Shown in pieces: positions 36,331 through 45,147 of a DNA stretch of 64,000 nt. Position 1 is the first letter of the stretch; each line of letters begins with the position of its first letter. The notes under the pieces are model-generated. The model worked only from the letters and a program-made list of their open reading frames with translations. It had not been told where the DNA came from and searched no databases. Source of the DNA: Rhodoferax sp. AJA081-3 (GTDB lineage Bacteria; Pseudomonadota; Gammaproteobacteria; Burkholderiales; Burkholderiaceae_C); contig NZ_CP059068.1 of NCBI RefSeq assembly GCF_017798165.1, positions 806,001 to 870,000 of the forward strand. Direction: 5' to 3'. Position numbers and translations under genes: made by a program.

Positions 36331-37509
36331 TTATCTCTCAATCGTCAGGGCCACGCCCATGCCGCCACCGATACACAGGCTGGCAATGCCCTTCTTGGCA
36401 TTGCGGCGCTGCATTTCATGCAGCAGCGTGACCAGAATACGGCAACCGGACGCACCAATGGGGTGGCCTATGGCAATGGCGCCACCGTTGACGTTGACCT
36501 TGCTGGTGTCCCAGCCCATTTCGTTATTCACCGCGCAGGCCTGGGCGGCAAAGGCTTCGTTGATTTCCAGCAGGTCCAGGTCCTGTGGCTTCCAGCCGGC
36601 ACGCTCCAGCGCCTTGCGCGATGCGGACACCGGGCCCATACCCATCAGCGCAGGGTCCAGGCCACTGGTGGCAAAGCTGGCGATACGGCCCATGGGGGTC
36701 AGGCCCAGAGCTGCCGCCTTCTTGGCGGTCATCACCATCACCGCGGCGGCGCCGTCGTTGATGCCCGAGGCATTGCCTGCCGTCACGCCACCCGCCTTGT
36801 CGAAGGCGGGACGCAGGCCAGCTAGCGCGTCGGCGTTGGACTTGCGGTTGATGAACTCATCGGCTGCAAACACAATCGGGTCGCCCTTCTTCTGCGCAAT
36901 GCTGAAAGGCACGATTTCGTCCACAAACTTGCCGGCGTCTTGTGCGGCAGCGGCCTTTTGTTGGCTGGCCAGCGCCAGTGCGTCCTGCATGTCGCGGCTG
37001 ATGCTGTAGGCCTTGGCCACGTTTTCGGCGGTAATGCCCATGTGGTACTGGTTGTAGACATCCCACAGGCCGTCCACAATCATGGAGTCGGTCATCTTCC
37101 AGTCGCCCATGCGCTGGCCGTCACGGCTGCCCAGCAACACATGGGGTGCGGCGCTCATGTTTTCCTGGCCACCAGCGATCACAACTTCGCTGTCGCCATA
37201 GGCAATGGCTTGCGCAGCCAGCATCACAGCCTTCAGGCCGGAGCCGCATACGGCATTGATGGTCAGGCCGGGCGTTTCTTTGGCCAGGCCACTCTTGATG
37301 ACGGTCTGGCGGGCGGGGTTTTGGCCCGAGCCGGCGGTCAGCACCTGGCCCAGGATGACTTCATTGACCTGCTCAGCAGACAGGCCTGTACGGGCCAGCA
37401 AAGCCTTGATGACGGCGGCGCCCAGTTCGGGTGCCGGAGTCTTGGCCAGCGTGCCGCCAAATTTGCCGACGGCGGTGCGGGCGGCTGAAACGATGACGAT
37501 GTCTTCCAT
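36331..37509 (-). CDS. phaA: Acetyl-CoA acetyltransferase (beta-ketothiolase)
   Basis: A 392-residue thiolase condensing two acetyl-CoA to acetoacetyl-CoA. The nucleophile is C88 (INAVCGSGLKA); GHPIGASG has the catalytic His, and CIGGGMGVAL the second Cys. The ATG at 37509 starts the fold (MEDIVIVSAARTAVG). Second gene of phaCAB, 36 nt after phaC. It could also act on longer ketoacyl-CoA (BktB-like), but its place in the operon supports PhaA. Confidence 0.95.
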   Translation of the reverse strand: MEDIVIVSAARTAVGKFGGTLAKTPAPELGAAVIKALLARTGLSAEQVNEVILGQVLTAGSGQNPARQTVIKSGLAKETPGLTINAVCGSGLKAVMLAAQAIAYGDSEVVIAGGQENMSAAPHVLLGSRDGQRMGDWKMTDSMIVDGLWDVYNQYHMGITAENVAKAYSISRDMQDALALASQQKAAAAQDAGKFVDEIVPFSIAQKKGDPIVFAADEFINRKSNADALAGLRPAFDKAGGVTAGNASGINDGAAAVMVMTAKKAAALGLTPMGRIASFATSGLDPALMGMGPVSASRKALERAGWKPQDLDLLEINEAFAAQACAVNNEMGWDTSKVNVNGGAIAIGHPIGASGCRILVTLLHEMQRRNAKKGIASLCIGGGMGVALTIER

Positions 37510-37545
37510 TTTTATCTTCCTTCGGTGGGTCAAAATTAATTCAGA

Positions 37546-39273
37546 TCAGGCCTTGGCCTTGACGTAGCTGCCTGGGGCTGCTTCGGTCGCTTTGTACTTG
37601 CCTTTTCCGTATGTTTTGGGCGCAGCAATTTGTTTGCCTGCATGGGACTTGAGCCATGTAGACCAGTCTGTCCACCAGCTGCCCGGGTGTTCCACTGCAC
37701 CGTCCAGCCACGCGGTCTGTGTCTTGGGTAATTTGCCATCGGCACGTATCCAGTGGCTGCGCTTGTTTTTGGCGGGCGGGTTGATGACACCGGCAATGTG
37801 GCCAGACGCGCCCATCACAAAACGCTTCTTGCCTGGCAACACCTGGGTAGAGGCATAGGCACCACCAATCGGCACGATATGGTCTTCGCGCGATCCATAG
37901 ATGTAGACCGGGATATCCACCGCGTTCAAATCCACCTTTTCGCCACACACCGTCAACTTGCCGGGCTTGACCAGGTTGTTTTCCAGGTAGGTGTTGCGCA
38001 GGTACCAGGCGTAATAGGGGCCGGGCAGGTTGGTGCTGTCGGAATTCCAGTACAGCAGGTCAAACGGTGGCGGGGTTTCGCCTTTCAGGTAGTTGCCCAC
38101 CACGTAGTTCCAGACCAGGTCGTTGGGGCGCAAAAAGCTGAAGGTACTGGCCAGGTCCTGGCCTTTCATCAAACCGCCCTTGCCCATTTCTTTCTCGCGG
38201 AACTGCACAAAGGCTTCGTCGATGAAAACATCCAGGATGCCGGTGTCGGTGAAGTCCAGCAGGCTGGTCAACAAGGTTGCGCTGGCAACAGGCTCTTCTC
38301 CGCGTGCTGCCAATACGGCCAGTGCCGTGCCCAGCATGGTGCCGCCCACGCAGAAGCCCAGTGCATTGATGCTGGGTGCGCCGGTGATCTCTTGCGTGAC
38401 TGAAATAGCCTTGATGACCGCCTGCTCGATGTAGTCGTCCCAGGTGGCCTTCTCCATGGAGGCATCGGGGTTGCGCCAGCTGACAACAAAGGTGCGGTGC
38501 CCTTGCGCCACGGCGTAACGCACCAGCGAATTGTCCGGCTGCAGGTCCAGGATGTAGAACTTGTTGATGCAGGGTGGCACCATCAAAAACGGCTTCTCGT
38601 AGACCTTGGCGGTCAGAGGCTTGTACTCGATGAGCTGGAAGAAGGCGTTCTCGAACACCACGGCGCCTTCGGTGGTAGCGACATTTTTGCCGACCTCAAA
38701 CAGGCTCTCGTCCGTCATGGACACATGGCCTTGTTGCAGGTCGTGCACCAGGTTTTGCATACCTTTGGCAATGCTTTCACCTTTGGTGTCCAGCGCCTTC
38801 TTTTGGGCTTCGGCGTTGAAAGCCAAAAAGTTGCTGGGCGCCGCAGCGGCCATCCACTGCTCGATGGCGAAGCGGATGCGGTTGCGGGTCTTGGCATCGG
38901 CTTCTACTGCGTCGGCCAGGCCCATCATGGTGCGGGCATTGAGCAGGTACACCGCGGCGGAGAAGGCTGCCACCGGGTTGCTGCCCCAGGCCTCACCCGC
39001 AAAGCGTTTGTCGCCTCCGGTGCTGGGTGCGGACATGCCCTGGCTGAAAAGACCCATCACATCCTGCAAGTACTGCTGTTGCAGCGCCTGCAGTTTGTCG
39101 GGTGCAAAGCGGATGTCGGGGGCTTTGGTGGCAGTGCCGGTGGGCAGGCTGGCGCCCATTGCACCCAGGTCCATGCTTTGCAGGGACTGCACCGCTTTGC
39201 TCCAGTTTTCGGTCATGGACTGCTGAAACTGCTGGGCGGCTTGGGTCCAGAATTCGGGGGCTTGTTGCGTCAC
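37546..39273 (-). CDS. phaC: Class I polyhydroxyalkanoate synthase
   Basis: A 575-residue PHA synthase polymerising (R)-3-hydroxybutyryl-CoA at granules. The lipase-like box GFCVGGT places catalytic C308; D is in YGSREDHIVPIG and H in GASGHIAGVINPP. The N-terminal region with an FWTQAAQQFQQ start and the WRNPD/DDYIEQ block is typical. Length is normal for class I. First gene of phaCAB. No clear promoter was found in 39274-39365. Confidence 0.96.
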   Translation of the reverse strand: MTQQAPEFWTQAAQQFQQSMTENWSKAVQSLQSMDLGAMGASLPTGTATKAPDIRFAPDKLQALQQQYLQDVMGLFSQGMSAPSTGGDKRFAGEAWGSNPVAAFSAAVYLLNARTMMGLADAVEADAKTRNRIRFAIEQWMAAAAPSNFLAFNAEAQKKALDTKGESIAKGMQNLVHDLQQGHVSMTDESLFEVGKNVATTEGAVVFENAFFQLIEYKPLTAKVYEKPFLMVPPCINKFYILDLQPDNSLVRYAVAQGHRTFVVSWRNPDASMEKATWDDYIEQAVIKAISVTQEITGAPSINALGFCVGGTMLGTALAVLAARGEEPVASATLLTSLLDFTDTGILDVFIDEAFVQFREKEMGKGGLMKGQDLASTFSFLRPNDLVWNYVVGNYLKGETPPPFDLLYWNSDSTNLPGPYYAWYLRNTYLENNLVKPGKLTVCGEKVDLNAVDIPVYIYGSREDHIVPIGGAYASTQVLPGKKRFVMGASGHIAGVINPPAKNKRSHWIRADGKLPKTQTAWLDGAVEHPGSWWTDWSTWLKSHAGKQIAAPKTYGKGKYKATEAAPGSYVKAKA

Positions 39274-39365
39274 ACTGTCACCTTTTCTATTGTCTGCGTG
39301 CAGGCCCTAGTATCTCAGCATCCGGCCTACGATTCCCTGACATGTGGTAAACACGCAGTGCACTT

Positions 39366-39647
39366 ATGTACATCATTCCTATCGCCTGGTTGTATGTCGC
39401 TGTCATGATGGCAGTGGCAGAAGCCACCAACACCAACGGCTCCATCCTCGGTGCCATTGTGACCTTTGTTCTTTACGGTTTGTTACCAATTGGGCTCATT
39501 CTGTATTTCATGGGAGCGCCCGCGCGCAAGCGCGCCATCCGGGCCCGTGACGCTGCAGAGCTGGAAGCTGCGAAGGCATCAGTCCAACCAGATACAGGCA
39601 GCCTGCCGACCACTGATACGGTCACGCCGGTGGGAAAAGAAACGTAG
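39366..39647 (+). CDS. Small two-helix membrane protein
   Basis: A 93-residue protein. Two hydrophobic segments (about 2-20 and 27-50) are followed by a charged region RKRAIRARDAAELEAAK and a Thr/Pro-rich tail. No known family is recognised. Its last 69 bases lie on the strand opposite the 3' end of pgeF, so the two genes overlap tail to tail. Ribosome site is weak. Function unknown. Confidence 0.65.
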   Translation: MYIIPIAWLYVAVMMAVAEATNTNGSILGAIVTFVLYGLLPIGLILYFMGAPARKRAIRARDAAELEAAKASVQPDTGSLPTTDTVTPVGKET

Positions 39648-40376
39648 CGGCTGACCCACGGTGCACCACGGCGCACTGCCGTCGTTGCCAAACACCTGGG
39701 TGATGCCCAGAGCCGCCAACCGCTGCCGCGCCAGTGCGGGCAAATCCGCCAGCCACTTGCCACCGGCAAGCGGCTTGAAACACGCTGCCGCCTGCGCATG
39801 GGTCTGCGCAAACGCTGCAACCACATCGGCCCCTACTTCAAAGGCATCCGGCCCTATGCAAGGGCCGAGCCACGCTATCAACTCAATAGCACTATTGTTA
39901 GATACAACGGGGGCTAGAGGCTTAAAAGACTTATAAGCATTTTCCAGAATGCCCACGCCATCCACCCCGGCCAGCCCACGCCATCCGGCATGCACCGCGG
40001 CCACCTGGCGGCCTTGCACATCACACAACAACACGGGCAAACAATCGGCCACCATGATGGTGCAGGCCAGGCCACGTTTGCGCGTGTAGGCACCATCTGC
40101 CGAGGCGCCATCGGGCGTGTCCTGCGCCAGGGCCAGCATGTCGGTGCCATGCACCTGGTTCAAAAACACGGGTTTGGCCCCCAAGGCTTCTTGCAGCAGC
40201 CCACGGTTGTGTGCAACGTGGGCCGTGTCATCACCTACGTGTGAACCCAGGTTCAGACTGTCATACGGCGCGGCGGACACCCCGCCCGTGCGTGTGGTGC
40301 AAAGCGCCCGCACATGGGCTGGTGCGGGCCAGTCGGGTTGTATCCAGTCGGTGCCAACAGAGGGGGAGCGTGTCAT
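39579..40376 (-). CDS. pgeF: PgeF/YfiH family laccase-domain protein with element-encoded insert
   Basis: A 265-residue protein of the family shown to act as purine nucleoside phosphorylase/adenosine deaminase and assigned to peptidoglycan editing. Zinc ligands H76 (NQVHGTD), C112 (VADCLPVL) and H129 (AVHAGWRG) are present, with AWLGPCIGPDAFEVG downstream. Residues about 151-168, just before that strand, are encoded by a dispersed element and have no counterpart in the family as I recall it. The C-terminus (AACIWLD) is the family's usual end, so the overlap with the small membrane protein gene is real. Confidence 0.9.
   Translation of the reverse strand: MTRSPSVGTDWIQPDWPAPAHVRALCTTRTGGVSAAPYDSLNLGSHVGDDTAHVAHNRGLLQEALGAKPVFLNQVHGTDMLALAQDTPDGASADGAYTRKRGLACTIMVADCLPVLLCDVQGRQVAAVHAGWRGLAGVDGVGILENAYKSFKPLAPVVSNNSAIELIAWLGPCIGPDAFEVGADVVAAFAQTHAQAAACFKPLAGGKWLADLPALARQRLAALGITQVFGNDGSAPWCTVGQPLRFFSHRRDRISGRQAACIWLD
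39874..39922 (-). repeat. Dispersed element, copy 7, in frame in pgeF
   Basis: Minus strand: AGCCTCTAGCCCCCGT...GTGCTATTGAGTTGATAGC, with a clear 3' dyad GCTAT...ATAGC. It is read as CTA-GCC-CCC-GTT and encodes about 17 residues with no stop. Confidence 0.82.
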
Positions 40377-40461
40377 GCAAACAAGGATAAACCAAGGCCG
40401 TTACTATTAACCCATATTCAACTTGCACCCTTCAACCACCAACACCTTCCGAGGCCCCGCC

Positions 40462-40764
40462 ATGATTCTCGAACTCGCCGACATCCGCATCCACCCCGGC
40501 CAGAATGCCGCCTTTGAAGAGGCCATCCAGCGCGGCCTGGCCACCGTCATTTCCCAGGCCAAGGGGGCGCGCAGCTTCTCGGTGAACCGCGGCATTGAAA
40601 GCGCCGAACGGTATGTGCTGCAAATTGTGTGGGACACGCTGGAAGACCACACGGTGGGCTTTAGACAATCCGATGCCTTTACCCAGTGGCGCGCAATTGT
40701 GGGTCCGTTTTTTGCCGGCCCACCCACGGTGGAACACTTTGAACTGGTGACCCAGTCGGTCTGA
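40462..40764 (+). CDS. Antibiotic-biosynthesis-monooxygenase-domain protein
   Basis: A 100-residue ABM-fold protein (ferredoxin-like dimer). Start MILELADIRIHPGQ; the central RSFSVNRGIESAERYVLQI and WDTLEDHTVGFRQSD match the fold. Such proteins are small oxygenases or quinone-metabolism proteins; the substrate is unknown. The ATG at 40462 begins the first strand. It starts a plus-strand series with a fumarylacetoacetate hydrolase-family gene 25 nt downstream and a thioesterase, possibly an operon. Confidence 0.8.
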   Translation: MILELADIRIHPGQNAAFEEAIQRGLATVISQAKGARSFSVNRGIESAERYVLQIVWDTLEDHTVGFRQSDAFTQWRAIVGPFFAGPPTVEHFELVTQSV

Positions 40765-40789
40765 GCCCATAACTTTGCCATCGCACGCC

Positions 40790-41485
40790 ATGTCTTACGT
40801 CTTCACTCCACCGGCAACGGTCAGCATTCCCGTGGTCGGCCACAGCGACCTATTTCCCGTGCACCGCATCTACTGCGTGGGCCGCAACTATGTTGAACAC
40901 GCCCAAGAGATGGGCCACACTGGGCGTGAGGCGCCGTTTTTCTTTATGAAACCGGCCGACGCCGTGTTGGTGGCGACACCCGGCAACACGGTGGCCATGC
41001 CCTACCCCAGCCTGACCAGTAACCTGCACCACGAAATCGAGCTGGTGGTCGCCATTGGGGTGGGCGGAGCCAACATCAACGCGGCCGATGCATCCAAACA
41101 CATCTACGGTTACGCCGTGGGCCTGGACATGACCCGGCGCGACCTGCAAAACGACATGAAGAAGCAGGGCCGCCCCTGGTGCATCGGCAAGGGTTTTGAC
41201 CATTCGGCACCCATCGGCCCCATCACCCCCGCGGCCCAGGTGCCCGGTATTGGCACCGCCGCCATCCACCTGCAGGTCAATGGCCAGGACCGCCAGCGCA
41301 GCAACATTGCCAAGTTGATCTGGAACATTGCCGAGACCATTGAGCAACTCTCCGCCGCGTGGACACTGCAAGCCGGCGACCTGATCTTCACAGGCACCCC
41401 CGAGGGCGTGGGCGCCGTGGTGCGCGGCGACACGTTGGTGGGCGGTATAGACGGCCTGCAGAACATTAGCGTGCGTGTGGAGTAA
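40790..41485 (+). CDS. Fumarylacetoacetate hydrolase-family protein
   Basis: A 231-residue FAH-fold enzyme. Motifs: YCVGRNYVEHAQEMG, FFFMKPADAV, metal ligands in HHEIELVV (E-x-E) and the Asp of GLDMTRRDLQ, and FTGTPEGVGAV. Members include fumarylpyruvate hydrolases, acylpyruvases and oxaloacetate decarboxylases; the short length suggests the fumarylpyruvate/acylpyruvate type. The ATG at 40790 (MSYVFTPP) is preferred to one 15 nt upstream. A thioesterase follows 5 nt downstream. Confidence 0.88.
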   Translation: MSYVFTPPATVSIPVVGHSDLFPVHRIYCVGRNYVEHAQEMGHTGREAPFFFMKPADAVLVATPGNTVAMPYPSLTSNLHHEIELVVAIGVGGANINAADASKHIYGYAVGLDMTRRDLQNDMKKQGRPWCIGKGFDHSAPIGPITPAAQVPGIGTAAIHLQVNGQDRQRSNIAKLIWNIAETIEQLSAAWTLQAGDLIFTGTPEGVGAVVRGDTLVGGIDGLQNISVRVE

Positions 41486-41490
41486 AACCC

Positions 41491-42306
41491 TTGTCCAGCA
41501 CCACAGCCCTGCCCGCCTTTGCCTACGCACCGCAGGCGGGCGACACCACCCGCTACCAGTCCACCGAACTGACCCGCGGCCCCTGGCACCCCGACCACCA
41601 GCACGCCGGTCCACCCATTGCGCTGGTCTGTGGCGCGTTTGAGGCCGCGGCCCAGGCCCATGGCTTGACGCATATCGCCCGCCTCACCGCCAACCTGATA
41701 CGCCCCGTGCCGATTGGAGAACTGCAGGTGCAGGTCACACCGGTCTACGTCGGGCGCAATGCGGGCCACTTCTCGGCCCAGTTGCTGGCCGATGGCAAAG
41801 AGGTGGGCATGTTCACCGCCCTGGCCCAACGCGAAAACGCGTTTGAACTGCCTGAGGGCCTGCCCGGCCACCCGCTGCCGATGGCACCGCGACCGCCCGA
41901 GGATTCACCTGTGGCCAACTTCCCGTTTGCGGGCAGACGAGTCGGTTATTCCGACCTGGTCGAAACCCGCACCGCCCAGGGCCGCATCTTCGACGGCCCC
42001 TGCGCCATCTGGTTCTGCCTGCGCCACCCGCTGCTGGACGGCCATGCTCCCAGCGCCTACCAGCGTGTGGCGGTGGCGGCCGACTCGGGCAACGGCATCA
42101 GCGCCGTGCTGGACTATGAACGCTACAGCTTCGTGAATTCCGACCTCACCGTCCACCTGCTGCGCCCGCCCGTTGGTGAGTGGGTGTGCCTGGACGCACG
42201 CACCTGGCTGGGCGACAACGGATGCGGCCTGGCCGAATCGGCGTTGTACGATGCGCAGGGTTTGATCGGCCGCTCCACGCAAAGCCTGGCCGTCAAGGCC
42301 CGATAA
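41491..42306 (+). CDS. Acyl-CoA thioesterase (double hotdog, TesB-like)
   Basis: A 271-residue double-hotdog protein: an N-terminal hotdog with GPWHPDHQHAGPPIALV and LTANLIRPVPIGELQV, and a C-terminal hotdog with FVNSDLTVHLLRPPVGEWV and LGDNGCGLAESALYDAQG. This is the 4HBT_3/TesB-like layout; substrate chain length is unknown. It probably begins at TTG 41491, five bases after the FAH-family stop, as no ATG is available near the first strand. Confidence 0.82.
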   Translation: MSSTTALPAFAYAPQAGDTTRYQSTELTRGPWHPDHQHAGPPIALVCGAFEAAAQAHGLTHIARLTANLIRPVPIGELQVQVTPVYVGRNAGHFSAQLLADGKEVGMFTALAQRENAFELPEGLPGHPLPMAPRPPEDSPVANFPFAGRRVGYSDLVETRTAQGRIFDGPCAIWFCLRHPLLDGHAPSAYQRVAVAADSGNGISAVLDYERYSFVNSDLTVHLLRPPVGEWVCLDARTWLGDNGCGLAESALYDAQGLIGRSTQSLAVKAR

Positions 42307-42354
42307 ATCAACCGATTCGAATACACGTCCCACTACTTTTTAACGGAATTTCAC

Positions 42355-42870
42355 ATGATCAAACTCAGCATTTCAGTTCTTGCCGCGCTCCTGGCCTCGG
42401 CCTGTACCACGACACCCAGTGCGCCATCGGCCTCGGCGGAGCTGGTCCCCACAACCGGCAATATGGTGAGTGGCAGGGTCACGTTTACCCAGCAAGGCAA
42501 TGCGGTATTGATCGCAGGCGAAGTGCGCGGCCTGGCACCCAACAAGGAACACGGCTTTCACATCCACGAAAAAGGCGATTGCTCCAGCGGCGACGGCATG
42601 GGCACAGGTGGCCACTTCAACCCGAACGCACAGGCCCATGGCGCGCATGGCCACAGCAGCCACCATGCCGGCGATTTGGCCAGCCTGAAAGCCGACGCCA
42701 ACGGCGTAGCACGGTTCAGCTACACATCAACCACCATCGCTGTGGGCGCGGGCACCACCGATGTATTGGGCCGCGGGCTGATCGTTCACCGCGATGCAGA
42801 CGACTACAAGACCCAGCCCACCGGCAATTCTGGCCCACGTGTGGCCTGTGCCGTCATCACCAAAGGTTAA
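42355..42870 (+). CDS. sodC: Cu/Zn superoxide dismutase, lipoprotein
   Basis: A 171-residue periplasmic SOD. The N-terminus has a lipobox (LLASAC), so it should be lipid-anchored. Metal ligands: HGFHIHEKGDC, GGHFNP, HGAHGHSSHHAGD and GRGLIVHRDADDY; the disulfide partner is near the end (VACAVI). A short His-rich stretch resembles other beta-proteobacterial SodC proteins. Own promoter likely but not identified in the 48-bp spacer. Confidence 0.95.
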   Translation: MIKLSISVLAALLASACTTTPSAPSASAELVPTTGNMVSGRVTFTQQGNAVLIAGEVRGLAPNKEHGFHIHEKGDCSSGDGMGTGGHFNPNAQAHGAHGHSSHHAGDLASLKADANGVARFSYTSTTIAVGAGTTDVLGRGLIVHRDADDYKTQPTGNSGPRVACAVITKG

Positions 42871-42890
42871 ATCCCTTTTCTCCTACAACC

Positions 42891-43436
42891 ATGCTGCGCA
42901 GCCCCATCAAACATTGCAAACAGTGCGGCACGGCCGTGGTCTACCGCCTGCCGGATGACGGCGACACCAAGGAACGCGCGGTTTGCCCAGCCTGCAGCAC
43001 CGTGCACTACGAGAACCCGCTGAACGTGGTGGGCACCGTGCCCCACTGGGGCGACAAGGTGCTGCTGTGCAAACGCAATATCGAGCCGCGCTGGGGCAAG
43101 TGGACGCTGCCGGCTGGCTTCATGGAGCTGAACGAAACCACGGCCGAGGGCGCCGCGCGCGAGACGGATGAAGAAGCCGGCGCACAGATCGAGATGGAAG
43201 GCCTGTTCACGTTGCTAAACGTGTCGCGGGTTGGCCAGGTGCACCTGTTCTACCGCGCCCGTCTGCTTAGCGACGTATTCAACCCGGGAACCGAGACGAT
43301 TGAAGCGCGCCTGTTTGCCGAGGACGAAATTCCCTGGGACGAGATCGCCTTTCGCACGGTCAAGGAAACGCTGGAACACTACTTTGCCGACCGCAAAAAA
43401 GGCCAGTACGGCTTCCACCAGATGGACATTGTGTAG
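42891..43436 (+). CDS. Nudix hydrolase with N-terminal zinc ribbon
   Basis: A 181-residue protein. The zinc ribbon (CKQCG...CPACS, residues about 9-37) precedes a Nudix domain with an intact box, GFMELNETTAEGAARETDEE-AG. Related to NudC-like/ADP-ribose pyrophosphatases; the substrate is probably a nucleotide sugar or dinucleotide. The ATG at 42891 begins at the ribbon. The stop is 2 nt before the next gene's ATG, so co-translation is likely. Confidence 0.9.
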   Translation: MLRSPIKHCKQCGTAVVYRLPDDGDTKERAVCPACSTVHYENPLNVVGTVPHWGDKVLLCKRNIEPRWGKWTLPAGFMELNETTAEGAARETDEEAGAQIEMEGLFTLLNVSRVGQVHLFYRARLLSDVFNPGTETIEARLFAEDEIPWDEIAFRTVKETLEHYFADRKKGQYGFHQMDIV

Positions 43437-43438
43437 CC

Positions 43439-44131
43439 ATGGCGTCCAAGCCCGCCCCCAGAGACAACCCATTGACCGACGCCGTGTTGCAACTGGTCTT
43501 GCAGGTGCCAGGCAGCACCGAGCCCGTGCGCGCCCACCCGGCCGAGCGGGCCCATGCCATTGCGCGCAAGGCGGCCCGCACGGCCAGTGTGGTGTCGGGT
43601 TCGCTAGCCCTGCCACCAGGCATCTTGGGATGGCTGACGGTGATGCCCGAGCTGGTGGGAGTCTGGAAACTGCAGGCGCAAATGGTGTCTGATATTGCCA
43701 GCGTGTATGGCAAGAGCAAGACCCTGGGGCGCGAGCAGATGTTGTACTGCCTGTTCCGCCACATGTCGGCCCAGGTGTTGCGCGACGTGGTGGTGCGGGT
43801 GGGTGAGCGTTTTGTGGTCAAAAAAGCCTCGCTCAAGGTCTTGCAGGCCGTGGCACAACAACTGGGTTTACAGGTGTCCAAAGCCGTCATCAGCAAAGGG
43901 GCCTCGCGCTTTGTGCCGCTGGTGGGTGCGGTGGGTGCCGGCGCCTATGCCTACTTTGACACCCTGCAGGTTGCCAAAACGGCGGTGGAGCTGTTCGAGC
44001 GCGAAACCGTGGTTGATGCCGAAGGCGAAGTCTGGGTGGATGTGGACGTGCATACCCACGATGGTCTGCAAGAGAAGAAGACCACTGCAAGCACCCCCCA
44101 GACCAAGGCAACGAGCAAAAAAGGCCTATAG
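43439..44131 (+). CDS. EcsC-family protein
   Basis: A 230-residue protein. The middle has Ala/Gly-rich hydrophobic helices (LALPPGILGWLTVMPELVGV and RFVPLVGAVGAGAYAYFDTL) typical of EcsC-like proteins, which associate with ABC transporter function in Bacillus but are poorly understood in proteobacteria. The tail is Lys/Thr-rich. The TAG stop is supplied by the dispersed element copy 8. Tightly follows the Nudix gene. Confidence 0.7.
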   Translation: MASKPAPRDNPLTDAVLQLVLQVPGSTEPVRAHPAERAHAIARKAARTASVVSGSLALPPGILGWLTVMPELVGVWKLQAQMVSDIASVYGKSKTLGREQMLYCLFRHMSAQVLRDVVVRVGERFVVKKASLKVLQAVAQQLGLQVSKAVISKGASRFVPLVGAVGAGAYAYFDTLQVAKTAVELFERETVVDAEGEVWVDVDVHTHDGLQEKKTTASTPQTKATSKKGL

Positions 44132-44165
44132 CCCCCGTAAAATCTTATTGAGTAGCTATAAAAAC
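44123..44165 (+). repeat. Dispersed two-hairpin element, copy 8
   Basis: GGCCTATAGCCCCCGT...AGTAGCTATAAAAAC. The EcsC-family stop codon (44129-44131) lies inside the core. Short 3' end. Forward orientation. Confidence 0.78.
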
Positions 44166-44178
44166 AGGAGCATTTGCC

Positions 44179-45147
44179 TTGGATATCTTGCACAACCTGC
44201 AATGGGTGCTACCCCTGCGCAGCCCGGCACTCACGCAGTTTGCCGTGGGATTTTCGTGGCTGGGCTACACCACCTTCATCATCTTCTTCATCGCCATCGG
44301 TTACTGGACCTGGAACAAGGCCCTGTTCTACCGGCTGCTGGTACTGGTGGCGATCAACGCCCTGGTCAACGCCTATATCAAAGACCTGGTGCAAGACCCG
44401 CGCCCACCGTTGGACCTGCGCCTGGACGATCTGGTGGGCACCAGCTACGGCCTGCCCAGCGCCCATGCCCAGATGGCAGTGGTGATGTGGCTGTGGCTGG
44501 CGTGGGAAGTGCGCCGTGCCTCCTTGTGGGTTCTGTGCATTCTGATCGCGCTGGGCGTGATGCTGAGCCGCATGTACCTTGGCGTGCATGACCTGGAAGA
44601 TGTGCTGGTGGGGGCCGCACTTGGCGGTGCCAGCCTGTTTGCGTTTGAGCGCCTGCGCCGCGACCACTGGCCGTGGGAGCAATCCGTGGGATTGCGCGTG
44701 CTAGCCATTGCCGCAGTCACCGGTGCGGCCCTGCTGGCCTGGCCCAACGGCTTCACCGCGCCCGACTACATTCCGCTGGTGGCCGGCTCCCTGATCGCCG
44801 CCACCTTGGGCATGCAGTGGGACAAGAACCATCTGCGTTTTGCAGCACCACCCCAGTTCTGGCGCCGGGTGGCCATGGGCTTGGTGGGCACCGCCATTTT
44901 TATGGGTGAACAAAAGCTGCTCAAGCTGCTGGGCCCCGTGGTACCGCTGGACCCGATGGTTTGGGTCTTTGTCAAAGGCTTGGCCAATGGCCTGTGTGTG
45001 GCCGTGTTGATGCCGGCTGTTTTTGTGGGGCTGCGTTTGGCGCTACCATCTGCAACCCCGGCCCCTGGCCCCCCCCCGACAAACCCCTCTCCGCGTCCCG
45101 CTGACCTGCATCCATGGCCAAACTTTTTTTTCGCTACTCGGCCATGA
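44179..45147 (+). CDS. PAP2-family membrane phosphatase
   Basis: A 322-residue membrane protein with about six to eight hydrophobic helices. The phosphatase triad motifs are present: KDLVQDPRPP (K-x6-RP type), PSAH, and SRMYLGVHDLEDV (S-R-x5-H-x3-D). It likely dephosphorylates isoprenoid or lipid phosphates at the membrane. A TTG start at 44179 follows CAGGAG by 8 nt. The Pro-rich tail overlaps tdk by 34 nt in another frame. Confidence 0.87.
   Translation: MDILHNLQWVLPLRSPALTQFAVGFSWLGYTTFIIFFIAIGYWTWNKALFYRLLVLVAINALVNAYIKDLVQDPRPPLDLRLDDLVGTSYGLPSAHAQMAVVMWLWLAWEVRRASLWVLCILIALGVMLSRMYLGVHDLEDVLVGAALGGASLFAFERLRRDHWPWEQSVGLRVLAIAAVTGAALLAWPNGFTAPDYIPLVAGSLIAATLGMQWDKNHLRFAAPPQFWRRVAMGLVGTAIFMGEQKLLKLLGPVVPLDPMVWVFVKGLANGLCVAVLMPAVFVGLRLALPSATPAPGPPPTNPSPRPADLHPWPNFFFATRP

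Noticed and set aside
45060..45100. C-tract near the end of the PAP2-family gene as a frameshift site
   Set aside because: The frame continues to a reasonable stop and tdk has its own start. A sequencing slip is possible, but nothing proves it.
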